The translations under genes were made by a program, and so were the position numbers. Below the pieces are notes generated by a model that had not been told where the DNA came from, ran no database searches, and worked only from the letters and a program-made list of their open reading frames with translations. Shown here one piece after another: positions 26,293 through 34,410 of a stretch of 61,355 nucleotides of DNA. This DNA is from Caldifarciminota bacterium (GTDB taxonomy: Bacteria > Hydrothermota > Hydrothermia > WGAB01), in NCBI GenBank assembly GCA_015490555.1, contig WFXO01000006.1, positions 1 to 61,355 on the forward strand. The letters are read 5' to 3'. The first letter of the stretch is position 1, and each line of letters starts with the position of its first letter.

Positions 26293-27659
26293 GGGGCGTA
26301 TGGTCCTCCGATGGACTCCAAGGAAGCCAGGAAGTGCCGTAGATACGGAGGCTCCTGAATGATGCGGAAGCCGGTAAGGGCAGTCCTCTTTTCTGCGACT
26401 TTTTGAAATGTCCAGAGCACGTGGTCCAGATGGCTTTGTGTATACACACGTCGTGGAATAGCGAGACGGACCAATTCCTTTTCGACCATCCGATCTTTGC
26501 CGAACATCAACGACCCCAGTTCCACGGCCCGTACGCCTCCTTCCACATAGAGGGCGATCACCAACACTTGGCCCGGGAATTCGTGAGCCGGGATGTGGGG
26601 AAGCCATGCGCCGGCATCGACGTAAACCGCATGTCCTCCTGGTGGCCAGAGAACAGGAACCCCCTGCTCACGGAGTCCCTCGGCGAGGTATCGGACCTGG
26701 CCAACTCGATACGCAAGGTACCGTTCATCCAGGGATTCCCGAAGCCCCACGGCAATGGCCTCCAGATCCCGACCCGCCAATCCCCCATAGGTCAGAAATC
26801 CTTCCCAGAGCACCAGATACTGAGAGAAAGTCTGGACCCAGTCTTCTCGATCGGTGGCAATGAATCCACCGATATTTGCCAGACCGTCTTTTTTGGCGCT
26901 CATGGTGACAATATCGGCAAGTTGGAGGGATTCTCGAACAATTTCCTCGATCGTCCGTCCTGCGTACCCGTCCTCAAACGTTTTGATAAAATAGGCATTT
27001 TCCGAAGTGCGACAGGCGTCAATATGGAACGGTACATCGAACTCGTTCAGGATCTCTCGGGTCGCCCGAAGGTTTGCCATCGAAACCGGCTGTCCACCCC
27101 GGCTGTTGTTTGTGATGGTCATGGTGAAGAGAGCCACCCGCTGCCCCTCGTTCCTGAGTTTCTTGAGCGTTTTTCGGAGGGCCTCCGTGTCTACATTTCC
27201 CTGGAAGGGGTTGTCTGGAGCGGAAGCCTGGACCGGGAGTTCAATCGGGACCGCCCCTTTGGCACGGAAGTTTGCCACCGTGGTGTCAAAGAAGGTGTTG
27301 GAGATCACGGCGTCTCCGGGTTGGATCAAGGCTTCGGCCAAAATCTTTTCAGCGGCACGGCCCTGATGGACGGGGAGGACAAACCGCTTGCCCGTGTACG
27401 ACTGGACGGCTTCTTGGAACCTCTGGAAACTCCGTGCCCCGGCATACGACTCATCCGCTCGCATCAACGCGGCCCACTGTTCTTGACTCATAGCACCGGT
27501 ACCAGAGTCTGTTAATAGGTCTACCCAAATGGCGTCTGCAGGGATCCGGAAAACGTTATATTGTGCCTTTTGGATGATGTGAAGCCGTTCTTCACGGGAG
27601 GGGAAGGCGATGGGTTCCACCATCTTGATCCGGAAAGGCTCTAATGGGTGTGTAGCCAT
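26289..27659 (-). CDS. tnaA: Tryptophanase (tryptophan indole-lyase)
   Basis: A PLP enzyme that splits L-tryptophan into indole, pyruvate and ammonia. The 456-aa product has the PLP lysine K257 in MSAKKDGLANIGG, the PLP-aspartate segment FHIDACRTSENAYF and a well-conserved C-terminal half. Tyrosine phenol-lyase is its close relative. Three positions that differ between the two families fit tryptophanase: Asp125 in NTFFDTT, Leu (not Arg) in AVELGSL and His442 in YLRHFLA. The ATG at 27659 follows AAGGGGG; the in-frame extension upstream crosses the promoter. No tnaC-like leader peptide and no permease gene are nearby. Confidence 0.88.
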   Translation of the reverse strand: MATHPLEPFRIKMVEPIAFPSREERLHIIQKAQYNVFRIPADAIWVDLLTDSGTGAMSQEQWAALMRADESYAGARSFQRFQEAVQSYTGKRFVLPVHQGRAAEKILAEALIQPGDAVISNTFFDTTVANFRAKGAVPIELPVQASAPDNPFQGNVDTEALRKTLKKLRNEGQRVALFTMTITNNSRGGQPVSMANLRATREILNEFDVPFHIDACRTSENAYFIKTFEDGYAGRTIEEIVRESLQLADIVTMSAKKDGLANIGGFIATDREDWVQTFSQYLVLWEGFLTYGGLAGRDLEAIAVGLRESLDERYLAYRVGQVRYLAEGLREQGVPVLWPPGGHAVYVDAGAWLPHIPAHEFPGQVLVIALYVEGGVRAVELGSLMFGKDRMVEKELVRLAIPRRVYTQSHLDHVLWTFQKVAEKRTALTGFRIIQEPPYLRHFLASLESIGGPYAP

Positions 27660-27716
27660 GGATTTCCCCCTTTCGTCTTTGAAAAAGCCAGAACCTCTTC
27701 GGGCATCACTTCCCCA

Positions 27717-27745
27717 AATATATAGACAAATCCGGTGGTGTTCAA
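27717..27745 (-). promoter_or_regulatory. Promoter of the tnaA-pyk run
   Basis: TTGAAC (27740-27745), 17-nt spacer and TATATT (27717-27722) on the minus strand, about 57 nt upstream of the tnaA start. The leader is short and contains no tnaC-like ORF. Between this promoter and the divergent one at 28003 lie 257 bp (27746-28002) in which I see no gene, repeat or terminator. Confidence 0.65.
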
Positions 27746-28002
27746 TCCGTGGAGTCGTTTCAGGGCATTGATTCTCAAACGATTCTAAGTTGGTTGGCAG
27801 ACGAAAGGGGCAGTCCAAAAGGCAGTAACATACCCTGCGAAGTCACGATATCTACTGTTGACGAATGTGATAGCGTCGGACGTGTATCGAGGAGAGTAGA
27901 GGAGGGTTGTGTGTACGACCAGAGGGCAAGGGGCAGAATTCACGATCCAGGCCTTCTTCTGATTCCGTTTCAACATATTTCAGGACTTGGCAATGTGTAA
28001 GT

Positions 28003-28031
28003 TTGACCCCCTGTGGGGATACACCTATAAT
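28003..28031 (+). promoter_or_regulatory. Near-consensus promoter giving a leaderless glycosyltransferase mRNA
   Basis: TTGACC (28003-28008), 17-nt spacer, TATAAT (28026-28031): 11 of 12 consensus bases. The ATG is at 28039, only 7 nt after the -10, so transcription should start at the start codon. The AGGAG at 28032-28036 is too close to the ATG to act as a ribosome-binding site. Confidence 0.85.
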
Positions 28032-28038
28032 AGGAGCC

Positions 28039-28962
28039 ATGAAGGTTTCTCTTCTCATCCCCGCATACAACGAACGCGAGAACATTCCGGAACTTTTGGA
28101 AACCACTCGGGAATTCTTCGAAAAGAACGCCATTCAGGACTGGGAAATGATCGTGATCAACGATGGCTCCACCGATGGTACCGGAGAACTCCTGGAAGAA
28201 CTTAAGCCACGATACCCCTTTTTAAAGGTCGCTCATCACCGAAGAAACCAGGGGGTCAGTGCAGGACTCTTAACCGGATTTCTCCATTCTTCAGGGGAGA
28301 TCCTTGTGTATTACGCTGCAGATATGCAGTTCTCGTTAGAAGATGTCAAGCGGATGGTGGAAACCATGGAGCGGGAGGGTGTCGATATTGTGGCAGGCAA
28401 AAAGGTGGGGAAGTATGAGAAGAAGTTGGTTTCGAAGATTTATAACTGGCTTTCCGCAAAGTTGTTTGACCTACCGGTAACGGATCTGAATTCGATGAAG
28501 GCGATGCGCCGTGAGATCTTTGAAGAGATCCCGATGAGAAAAGATTGGCACCGTTACATCATTCCCCTTGCGTACCACAAGGGCTTCAAGGTCACCGAAA
28601 TTCCTGTAACCCTCTATCCCAGGAGGCATGGTGATAGCAAATACAAAGGGGTAGGGAGAATTTTGATCGGTTTTTTGGACCTCATTGCGGTCAAGTTTCA
28701 AATTACGTTCATGCAGAAACCGATGCTCTTTTTTGGAACACTGGGCCTCTTTTCGATGGCGGGGGGTGTGGTTGTCGGTCTTGTAAGCCTATACCTTCGG
28801 TTTATCCTCCATCATGGCTATCGTCCCTTGGCTTATTTGGTCATGTTGTTGATCTTGATGGGGCTGATCCTTTTTGCCATCGGATTTTTAGGCGAATTGA
28901 TCGCCGCTCAAAACGATCGTATGGAACTCTTCCTCCGGCAACAAAGCCAGAGGAGGACATAA
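28039..28962 (+). CDS. Family 2 glycosyltransferase, polyprenyl-phosphate sugar transferase type
   Basis: A membrane-anchored GT2 enzyme of 307 aa. The N-terminal GT-A domain opens with MKVSLLIPAYNERENIPELL and has IVINDGSTDGT (nucleotide binding), the metal-binding region YYAADMQFS and TDLNSMKAMRREIF. Two C-terminal transmembrane segments (around 231-258 and 265-290) resemble the DPM/GtrB/ArnC group, which load a sugar onto an isoprenoid phosphate on the cytoplasmic face. The substrate is unknown. It is first in an operon with a cyclophilin and an acyl-CoA synthetase, 18 bp from the former. Translation is probably leaderless. Confidence 0.88.
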   Translation: MKVSLLIPAYNERENIPELLETTREFFEKNAIQDWEMIVINDGSTDGTGELLEELKPRYPFLKVAHHRRNQGVSAGLLTGFLHSSGEILVYYAADMQFSLEDVKRMVETMEREGVDIVAGKKVGKYEKKLVSKIYNWLSAKLFDLPVTDLNSMKAMRREIFEEIPMRKDWHRYIIPLAYHKGFKVTEIPVTLYPRRHGDSKYKGVGRILIGFLDLIAVKFQITFMQKPMLFFGTLGLFSMAGGVVVGLVSLYLRFILHHGYRPLAYLVMLLILMGLILFAIGFLGELIAAQNDRMELFLRQQSQRRT

Positions 28963-28980
28963 AACGAAAGGAGGCCATCC

Positions 28981-29583
28981 ATGAAGCGGGTCGTTCTGTG
29001 GCTCTTTGCGGGTGGGGTGGTCCTCGGTGTATCGCAGAATGGGTGGGGAATTGAACGGGTTTTAAAACCGGATTCCTCTCCAGAAGAACGGGTTCGTGTC
29101 GCAAAGCAATACAAAGATGTCGAAATCCCATTGGGAGACAGTGTTTTTGCCATCGTGAACACCAACAAAGGAACGTTTAAAGTCATCCTCTATCCAAAAG
29201 ATGCCCCCATCACGGTCCAGAACTTCGTCCGCCTTTCCCTTCTTGGATTTTATGACGGTCTAACCTTCCACCGCTATGTCCCGAACTTTGTCATCCAAGG
29301 AGGGGACCCTTATGGAAAAGGGTACGGCGATGCTGGGTATACCATCCCTTTAGAAATTTCCGAGAGAAAGCATGTGATGGGAGCCCTGGGAATGGCCCGA
29401 GCGCAGGATCCGAATTCTGGAAGCTGCCAATGGTATATCACCTTGAAAGCCACCCCATTTTTAGATGGCAAATACACCGTATTTGGGAAAGTGATTGAGG
29501 GTATGGATGTGGTATTAAAACTCCGTCAAGGAGATGTCATTGAAAGAATTGATATTGAAGGGGTTGAGTCCCAAAAGGAGTGA
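28981..29583 (+). CDS. Exported cyclophilin-type peptidyl-prolyl isomerase
   Basis: It accelerates cis-trans isomerisation of proline bonds, probably in the periplasm. The 200-aa product has a signal peptide (MKRVVLWLFAGGVVLGVSQNG) and a compact cyclophilin domain. The catalytic Arg lies in LTFHRYVPNFVIQGGDP, with further active-site parts MGALGMARAQDPNSGSCQWY and LDGKYTVFGKVIEGMDVV. The loops are short, as in bacterial PpiA/PpiB. AAAGGAGG stands before the ATG. The stop overlaps a possible GTG start of the next gene, but an ATG three codons later is preferred there. Confidence 0.93.
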   Translation: MKRVVLWLFAGGVVLGVSQNGWGIERVLKPDSSPEERVRVAKQYKDVEIPLGDSVFAIVNTNKGTFKVILYPKDAPITVQNFVRLSLLGFYDGLTFHRYVPNFVIQGGDPYGKGYGDAGYTIPLEISERKHVMGALGMARAQDPNSGSCQWYITLKATPFLDGKYTVFGKVIEGMDVVLKLRQGDVIERIDIEGVESQKE

Positions 29584-29588
29584 AGGAT

Positions 29589-31340
29589 ATGAAAAGGTTT
29601 CCTACGGTACGGCCCGGTAAGGGCTGGATTACAATCCCCGAGATGGTCGAGCGATCCGCGCAAGAATTTTCCAGCGCGGTCGCTCTCAAAATGCGAGATG
29701 GGCAAGGATGGCGAGAATATACGTATTCGGATCTGGGTGAAATTATTCCCAAACTGGCTGCGTTCCTCAAAAGCCAAGGGTTTCAACCCGGTGACCGAGG
29801 GGCTGTACTCGGTGAAAACCGCCCGGAATGGGGACTCTCTTACTTTGCCATCTCCTGGGCCGGCGGGATTGTGGTGCCCTTAGACTCCCGGGCGACCCTC
29901 CATGAATGGCGACATATCAACCTTGACGCGGAATGCAAGGTGATTTTTACAAGCCAGCGTTTCCTACCCGATGTTCTCGAATTTGCCCCTGATGTCCCCT
30001 CCCTCAAAACCATTGTGGTCATGGACCCGCATCCCGAACTCCCGAATATTCCCCAACTAAGCACACAAAATCTGGAGCCTGTTCCTCGCCACCCCTTTGA
30101 CTTAGAGGACCTTGCTCTGATCCTTTACACCTCCGGAACGACCGGTAGTTCGAAGGGGGTCATGCTCACCCACAAAAACATCATGTCCAATGTGGATGCA
30201 GTGTATCAGTGTATCGAGTATGGGGTCGGCGATACCTTCTTCTCTGTATTGCCCATACACCATGTGTTTGAGGGAACCGCGGGTTTCCTTACCCCCTTAT
30301 ACAACGGCGCAACGATTGTGTACGCTCGATCGCTTCGTCCCAGGGAAATCCGGGAAGATATGTTGGCCTCACAACCGACTGTGATGTTGGTGGTTCCCCT
30401 GCTGTTGGAAAAAATCCTGTTAGGAATTTACCGGGAAGTTCGGCATGCACCTGTGATCAAAAAAGGCCTCTTCCACCTTTTGAAGGGAACGAGCAAGGCC
30501 TTGAATCCCATTTTGGGTGGGAAAGCCGCTCACGTACTCTTCAAGAAGGTCCGTGCACAGGCAGGGTTCGGAAACATCCGTTATGTGATCAGTGGTGGGG
30601 CCGCGTTACCGCAATGGGTCGCCAAAGGCATGGAAGAACTGGGCTTCCCGGTTCTTCAAGGATATGGCCTCTCCGAGACAGCACCCGTACTCACGGTAAA
30701 CCCCCCCGATAAACCGAAGAATGCCTCCGTCGGACTTCCCATTCCTCACGTCGAAATTAAGATTGTGGATCCAGGGCCCGATGGGATCGGCGAGATTGCA
30801 GCCAAAGGCCCCAACGTCATGAAGGGCTATTACAAAAATCCTGAAGTGACCAAAGAGGTTTTCACAGAAGATGGTTGGTTCCTGACCGGAGACCTTGGGT
30901 ATATCGATGACGAAGGATACCTTTACATCACCGGCCGAAAGAAGTCTGTGATTGTCACTCGGGGCGGAAAAAATATTTATCCCGAAGAGATCGAAGCCCA
31001 TCTAAGCCAATCGCCCTATATTGCTGAAATTCTCGTGCTCATGGGAATTCACCCCGTATCTAAGGACGAAGAACTCCAAGCGATTGTCTATCCTGATTAC
31101 GATGCACTGGACGCCTACGCCCAAGAGCATGGCAAAGAACTCACGGAAGAAGACATTTACAAAATTATTGAACAGGAAATTGAAAGACTCTCGAAGGATT
31201 TGGCTCCCTACAAACGACCTCGTCGATTCACCATCCGGGAAGAGGAGTTTCCTAAAACAACCACCAGAAAAATCAAACGGTACCTGTTTGAAAAACCTTA
31301 CAAGGAACTCCGCGAGGGCGGAAAGCCTGCCTCTTCGTAA
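29589..31340 (+). CDS. Long-chain fatty-acid--CoA ligase (AMP-binding enzyme)
   Basis: It activates fatty acids to acyl-CoA through an acyl-AMP intermediate. The 583-aa product has the AMP-binding P-loop YTSGTTGSSKGVMLTHKN, the VISGGAALP segment, LQGYGLSETAPVLTVN, the ATP-binding GWFLTGDLGYIDDEG and the hinge/C-terminal catalytic lysine in FPKTTTRKIKRYLF. No transmembrane segment was seen. The ATG at 29589 has AAGGAG 8 nt upstream. Its position after a lipid-type glycosyltransferase suggests membrane lipid or fatty-acid use. The chain-length preference cannot be read from sequence. Confidence 0.93.
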   Translation: MKRFPTVRPGKGWITIPEMVERSAQEFSSAVALKMRDGQGWREYTYSDLGEIIPKLAAFLKSQGFQPGDRGAVLGENRPEWGLSYFAISWAGGIVVPLDSRATLHEWRHINLDAECKVIFTSQRFLPDVLEFAPDVPSLKTIVVMDPHPELPNIPQLSTQNLEPVPRHPFDLEDLALILYTSGTTGSSKGVMLTHKNIMSNVDAVYQCIEYGVGDTFFSVLPIHHVFEGTAGFLTPLYNGATIVYARSLRPREIREDMLASQPTVMLVVPLLLEKILLGIYREVRHAPVIKKGLFHLLKGTSKALNPILGGKAAHVLFKKVRAQAGFGNIRYVISGGAALPQWVAKGMEELGFPVLQGYGLSETAPVLTVNPPDKPKNASVGLPIPHVEIKIVDPGPDGIGEIAAKGPNVMKGYYKNPEVTKEVFTEDGWFLTGDLGYIDDEGYLYITGRKKSVIVTRGGKNIYPEEIEAHLSQSPYIAEILVLMGIHPVSKDEELQAIVYPDYDALDAYAQEHGKELTEEDIYKIIEQEIERLSKDLAPYKRPRRFTIREEEFPKTTTRKIKRYLFEKPYKELREGGKPASS

Positions 31341-31384
31341 AAGTTCAGGAACTCTGTAAACGTTGAGTGTGTAAGTTTTTTATC

Positions 31385-31413
31385 TTGATCCGCGGGATCG
31401 GCTCGTGTACATT
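31385..31413 (+). promoter_or_regulatory. Leaderless-type promoter of the VCBS/sorting-tail gene
   Basis: TTGATC (31385-31390), 17-nt spacer and TACATT (31408-31413); the ATG follows only 6 nt later at 31420, with no ribosome-binding site. Each box matches 4 of 6 consensus bases, so the support comes mostly from geometry. Confidence 0.5.
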
Positions 31414-31419
31414 TAGAAC

Positions 31420-32985
31420 ATGTACCTCCTCCTTCTTGTCACGGCCCTCTTGGGCAATACTTTGATTTTGGGAGAGCAAGCTTTATGGTCTGATGCTCTT
31501 CCGTGGGTAAGTACCGTGGTCTTTTTGGACTACGATCTGGATGGGGATCTGGATCTTTTCTTGGGATCGGAGGAGGTGAACCAGTCCCAATTCTTGGAGA
31601 ACACAGGGGATTTCACCTTTCTCGATGCCACAGAAGGCATTGGCCTGGATCTCTCGTCAGGAATCTTATGGGCCATTCCAGTCGACTGGGATCAAGACGG
31701 TGCCTCGGATCTGGCCCTTGTGGAGACTTACGATGATCGCACGCTCAAAGTTTACAAAAATCAGGGTGGGACCTTCACTCCCTATCTTGCACTCCCCCTT
31801 CCTGCACCCCCTACCGGGTCCCCGCTCCTTTATGACTATGATCAGGACGGTACCCCTGATCTCTTTCTACCCTGTAAAACGGGTCTGTTTCTCCTTACCC
31901 ACTTGGGGACCCCTGATCTCCATTGGACACCGCTCCTGAAGGATATCCGTCCCCAGGAACTCCTCATCTTTGATGCAGGCCGCGATGATACTTTAGATCT
32001 CCTGATCCGCACCCCAACGGAATGGCTTTTGTGGAAAGACTTTGAACGGGAGGGACCCGTTACTCAGGTGGCCCCTTCGACATCCATGCTTTTCCCGTTA
32101 TCCATCACCCCCGACTCACAAACGGACTATCTTTCTTTAGACGCCACAGGAAATCTCTCGCTGGTGTCGATCCACACCTCCCCCCAGTGGATCGGAACGC
32201 TCTCCCCATCCGGGAACACCATTCTCAAACTGTCACCTCTTTATATGCAACAAGGGGCTGTGGTTGCACTTGCACTTACCAGTAGTGGGACCCTCTCTGA
32301 AGTCAAACTTTCTGACTTTACATGGACTTCCCAACCACTCCTTCAGAATATCCAGGATTTCAAGGTTGTCTCTCTGGCCAAGGACCCTCCCTTACAAATC
32401 CTGGTCCTTCGCAGTGACAGTGTATTTCTCTATCCCTTGAGGGTTCCGTCCTTGCTTCGATTCGGTCCTGCGGACTCTGTGAACGAGCGACTGTGTCTTC
32501 TCAGCCAATTCCGGGTGTACATCGGTCCTTGGACGGCCTATTACCGCCCCGTATTTTCTACTCAGAGCATTTTTTACACCTGGTGGGCTTCCTTGGTGCC
32601 GGACTCCATTGTCGCCTATTGGGGGACGGGGTCCAAAGTCACATCCTCGGTCTCTACCCTTGTGGACAGTGTGTTCCCGATTCCTCTGGCGCCAACCGAG
32701 GAATACTCTTCTCCATCGGAGCCCATCCTCAATCTATTGGAAATTTATCCGAATCCCGCGACTCAGTACGCGCAAATTCGCTATGTGATTCCTGAGGCGA
32801 GCCTTGTAGAACTGACCCTTAACACATTGACAGGGCAACAACTTCGTGTTCTTGAAAGGGCAGTGAAGGCTCCCGGGACCTATACCCTCACATTGGATCT
32901 TCAAGACCTCCCGCCTGGACATTACCTCGTCAATCTTCGGTTGAACGGCGAAACTCATCAGAATAAACTCATCGTCCTGCGTTGA
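31420..32985 (+). CDS. Secreted VCBS/FG-GAP repeat protein with type IX-like sorting tail
   Basis: A 521-aa exported protein. A signal peptide (MYLLLLVTALLGNTLILG) leads into beta-propeller-like repeats with calcium-binding Asp loops at about residues 37 (DYDLDGDLDLF), 89 (DWDQDGASDLA) and 139 (DYDQDGTPDLF). The last 80 residues (IYPNPATQYAQIRYVI ... GTYTLTLDLQDLPPGHYLVN ... NKLIVLR) match the layout of the Por secretion C-terminal sorting domain: a YPNP start, a central G and a final short Lys/Val strand. A cell-surface or released location via type IX secretion is inferred. No secretion genes are in the window. Its function is unknown. Confidence 0.8.
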   Translation: MYLLLLVTALLGNTLILGEQALWSDALPWVSTVVFLDYDLDGDLDLFLGSEEVNQSQFLENTGDFTFLDATEGIGLDLSSGILWAIPVDWDQDGASDLALVETYDDRTLKVYKNQGGTFTPYLALPLPAPPTGSPLLYDYDQDGTPDLFLPCKTGLFLLTHLGTPDLHWTPLLKDIRPQELLIFDAGRDDTLDLLIRTPTEWLLWKDFEREGPVTQVAPSTSMLFPLSITPDSQTDYLSLDATGNLSLVSIHTSPQWIGTLSPSGNTILKLSPLYMQQGAVVALALTSSGTLSEVKLSDFTWTSQPLLQNIQDFKVVSLAKDPPLQILVLRSDSVFLYPLRVPSLLRFGPADSVNERLCLLSQFRVYIGPWTAYYRPVFSTQSIFYTWWASLVPDSIVAYWGTGSKVTSSVSTLVDSVFPIPLAPTEEYSSPSEPILNLLEIYPNPATQYAQIRYVIPEASLVELTLNTLTGQQLRVLERAVKAPGTYTLTLDLQDLPPGHYLVNLRLNGETHQNKLIVLR

Positions 32986-32986
32986 G

Positions 32987-34399
32987 ATGGACTTCGTCGA
33001 GATCCTCCGTGACAGGGTTCCCCCTGTCTTTTTCCAGGATCACATCTATGTGGTGGGAGGGACTGTCCGAGATTTTCTTCTCAACAAGCCGATCCGAGAT
33101 ATTGACTTGGTGATCGTCGGACGGGCTCGAACGTTCCTCCAACGACACCGCGTCCCAGGTCGAGTTATCCCTTTGAAACCCGAAAATGATGAGTTCCGGA
33201 TTGTCCTCCCAAACGGGACCTGGATCGACTTCACGGGGATCCGTGGTCCCGATCTCATCACAGATCTTGAGGAAAGGGATTTTACCATCAATAGCATCGC
33301 CGTTTCCATCGATGGGCGATTCTGGTTTGACCCTACCCACGGAAAACAGGATCTCCAAGCACGAACGCTGCGAACATTCCGCATGCGAAACCTTCGAGCG
33401 GATCCTTTACGACTACTCCGAGCATTCCGGTTTCAAGCCCAACTCGGGTTTTCCATCGAACACCGCACTCAGCAGTGGATTTCACGACTCTCCTCACGGC
33501 TCTCCGAGGCTGCCCCTGAACGCATCCATTACGAACTGATCGAACTCTTCTCGGGCCATGATGTCAGTCTTGCGTTGAAAAATATGCGAACGATGGGGCT
33601 TTTGGAGGTCATCTTCCCTGAACTTCGAGCCATGGCCATTACGGATCAGCGATATGAAACCGCTCAGAATCTCCTCGACCACACCCTCCATGTCGTAGAA
33701 CTTTTAGAAGGGTTCCTTCACAACCTGGAGGCATCTCCACTTTCCTTCGCGGCCGCAGAGATTGCCCAGACCATGGAGCAAGATCACCACCAGGCTCTCC
33801 TCCTGATGGCAGCTCTGTTCCACGACATTGGGAAACCCCCAACAAGATCCGTTGAGCCCAATGGACGAACGAGATTTCACGGACACGAACGTGTCGGTGC
33901 AGAGATGGTCGAAGCACTGTGCAAACGCCTGAGATTCTCCAATACGGAGATCCGCACACTCACCTTTCTGGTCCGACATCACATGTATCCGCATCACCTG
34001 GCATGGGACGAACACATGACGGATCGTGCGGTTGCCCGATATCTTCGAAGAATGGGAGAGTGGGCATTTCCTTTGATCCTCCTTGCGATCGCCGATGCCC
34101 TGGCCTCGCCTCCTGAACTCATCGGCATCGATCGGCATGTTCTCCTGGCAAAGCGCCTAAAAGACCTAAAAGAACGACAGGCCCAGCAAGGCCCCAAACG
34201 GATTCTTACGGGACACGATCTTCAAGCCCTCGGCATCCCACCGGGTCCGATCTATCGAAAGATCTTGGAGACCATTCAGGATGAGTACGTGGCCGGATCC
34301 ATCCGAACCAAAGAGCAGGCTCTTCAGCGTGCGAAAGAACTGTGGAATCCCCTCGTCGTTCAATCCACTGAAAAGAATCGCACCCCCTCCAAGAACTGA
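32987..34399 (+). CDS. tRNA nucleotidyltransferase/poly(A) polymerase family protein with HD domain
   Basis: A class II CCA-adding or poly(A) polymerase type enzyme of 470 aa. The nucleotidyltransferase head has VVGGTVRDFLLNKPIRDIDL with the metal-binding DxD, ERDFTINSIAV and the RNA-binding RADPLRLLRAFRF. The C-terminal half has an HD phosphohydrolase domain (LLMAALFHDIGKPP, then GHERVGAEM), as in bacterial CCA enzymes with 2'-phosphatase activity. The only tRNA in the window already encodes CCA, so repair or polyadenylation may be the main job. The ATG is one base after the previous stop, with no ribosome-binding site, implying reinitiation. It converges on htrA. Confidence 0.9.
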   Translation: MDFVEILRDRVPPVFFQDHIYVVGGTVRDFLLNKPIRDIDLVIVGRARTFLQRHRVPGRVIPLKPENDEFRIVLPNGTWIDFTGIRGPDLITDLEERDFTINSIAVSIDGRFWFDPTHGKQDLQARTLRTFRMRNLRADPLRLLRAFRFQAQLGFSIEHRTQQWISRLSSRLSEAAPERIHYELIELFSGHDVSLALKNMRTMGLLEVIFPELRAMAITDQRYETAQNLLDHTLHVVELLEGFLHNLEASPLSFAAAEIAQTMEQDHHQALLLMAALFHDIGKPPTRSVEPNGRTRFHGHERVGAEMVEALCKRLRFSNTEIRTLTFLVRHHMYPHHLAWDEHMTDRAVARYLRRMGEWAFPLILLAIADALASPPELIGIDRHVLLAKRLKDLKERQAQQGPKRILTGHDLQALGIPPGPIYRKILETIQDEYVAGSIRTKEQALQRAKELWNPLVVQSTEKNRTPSKN

Positions 34400-34410
34400 A
34401 ATCCTTAGTA

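Noticed and set aside
27660..27716. tnaC-like leader peptide before tnaA
   Set aside because: The leader is about 50 nt long and contains no short Trp-containing frame with a start.
27660..27818. N-terminal extension of tryptophanase
   Set aside because: It crosses the -10/-35 boxes and lacks family similarity; the ATG at 27659 has a good ribosome-binding site.
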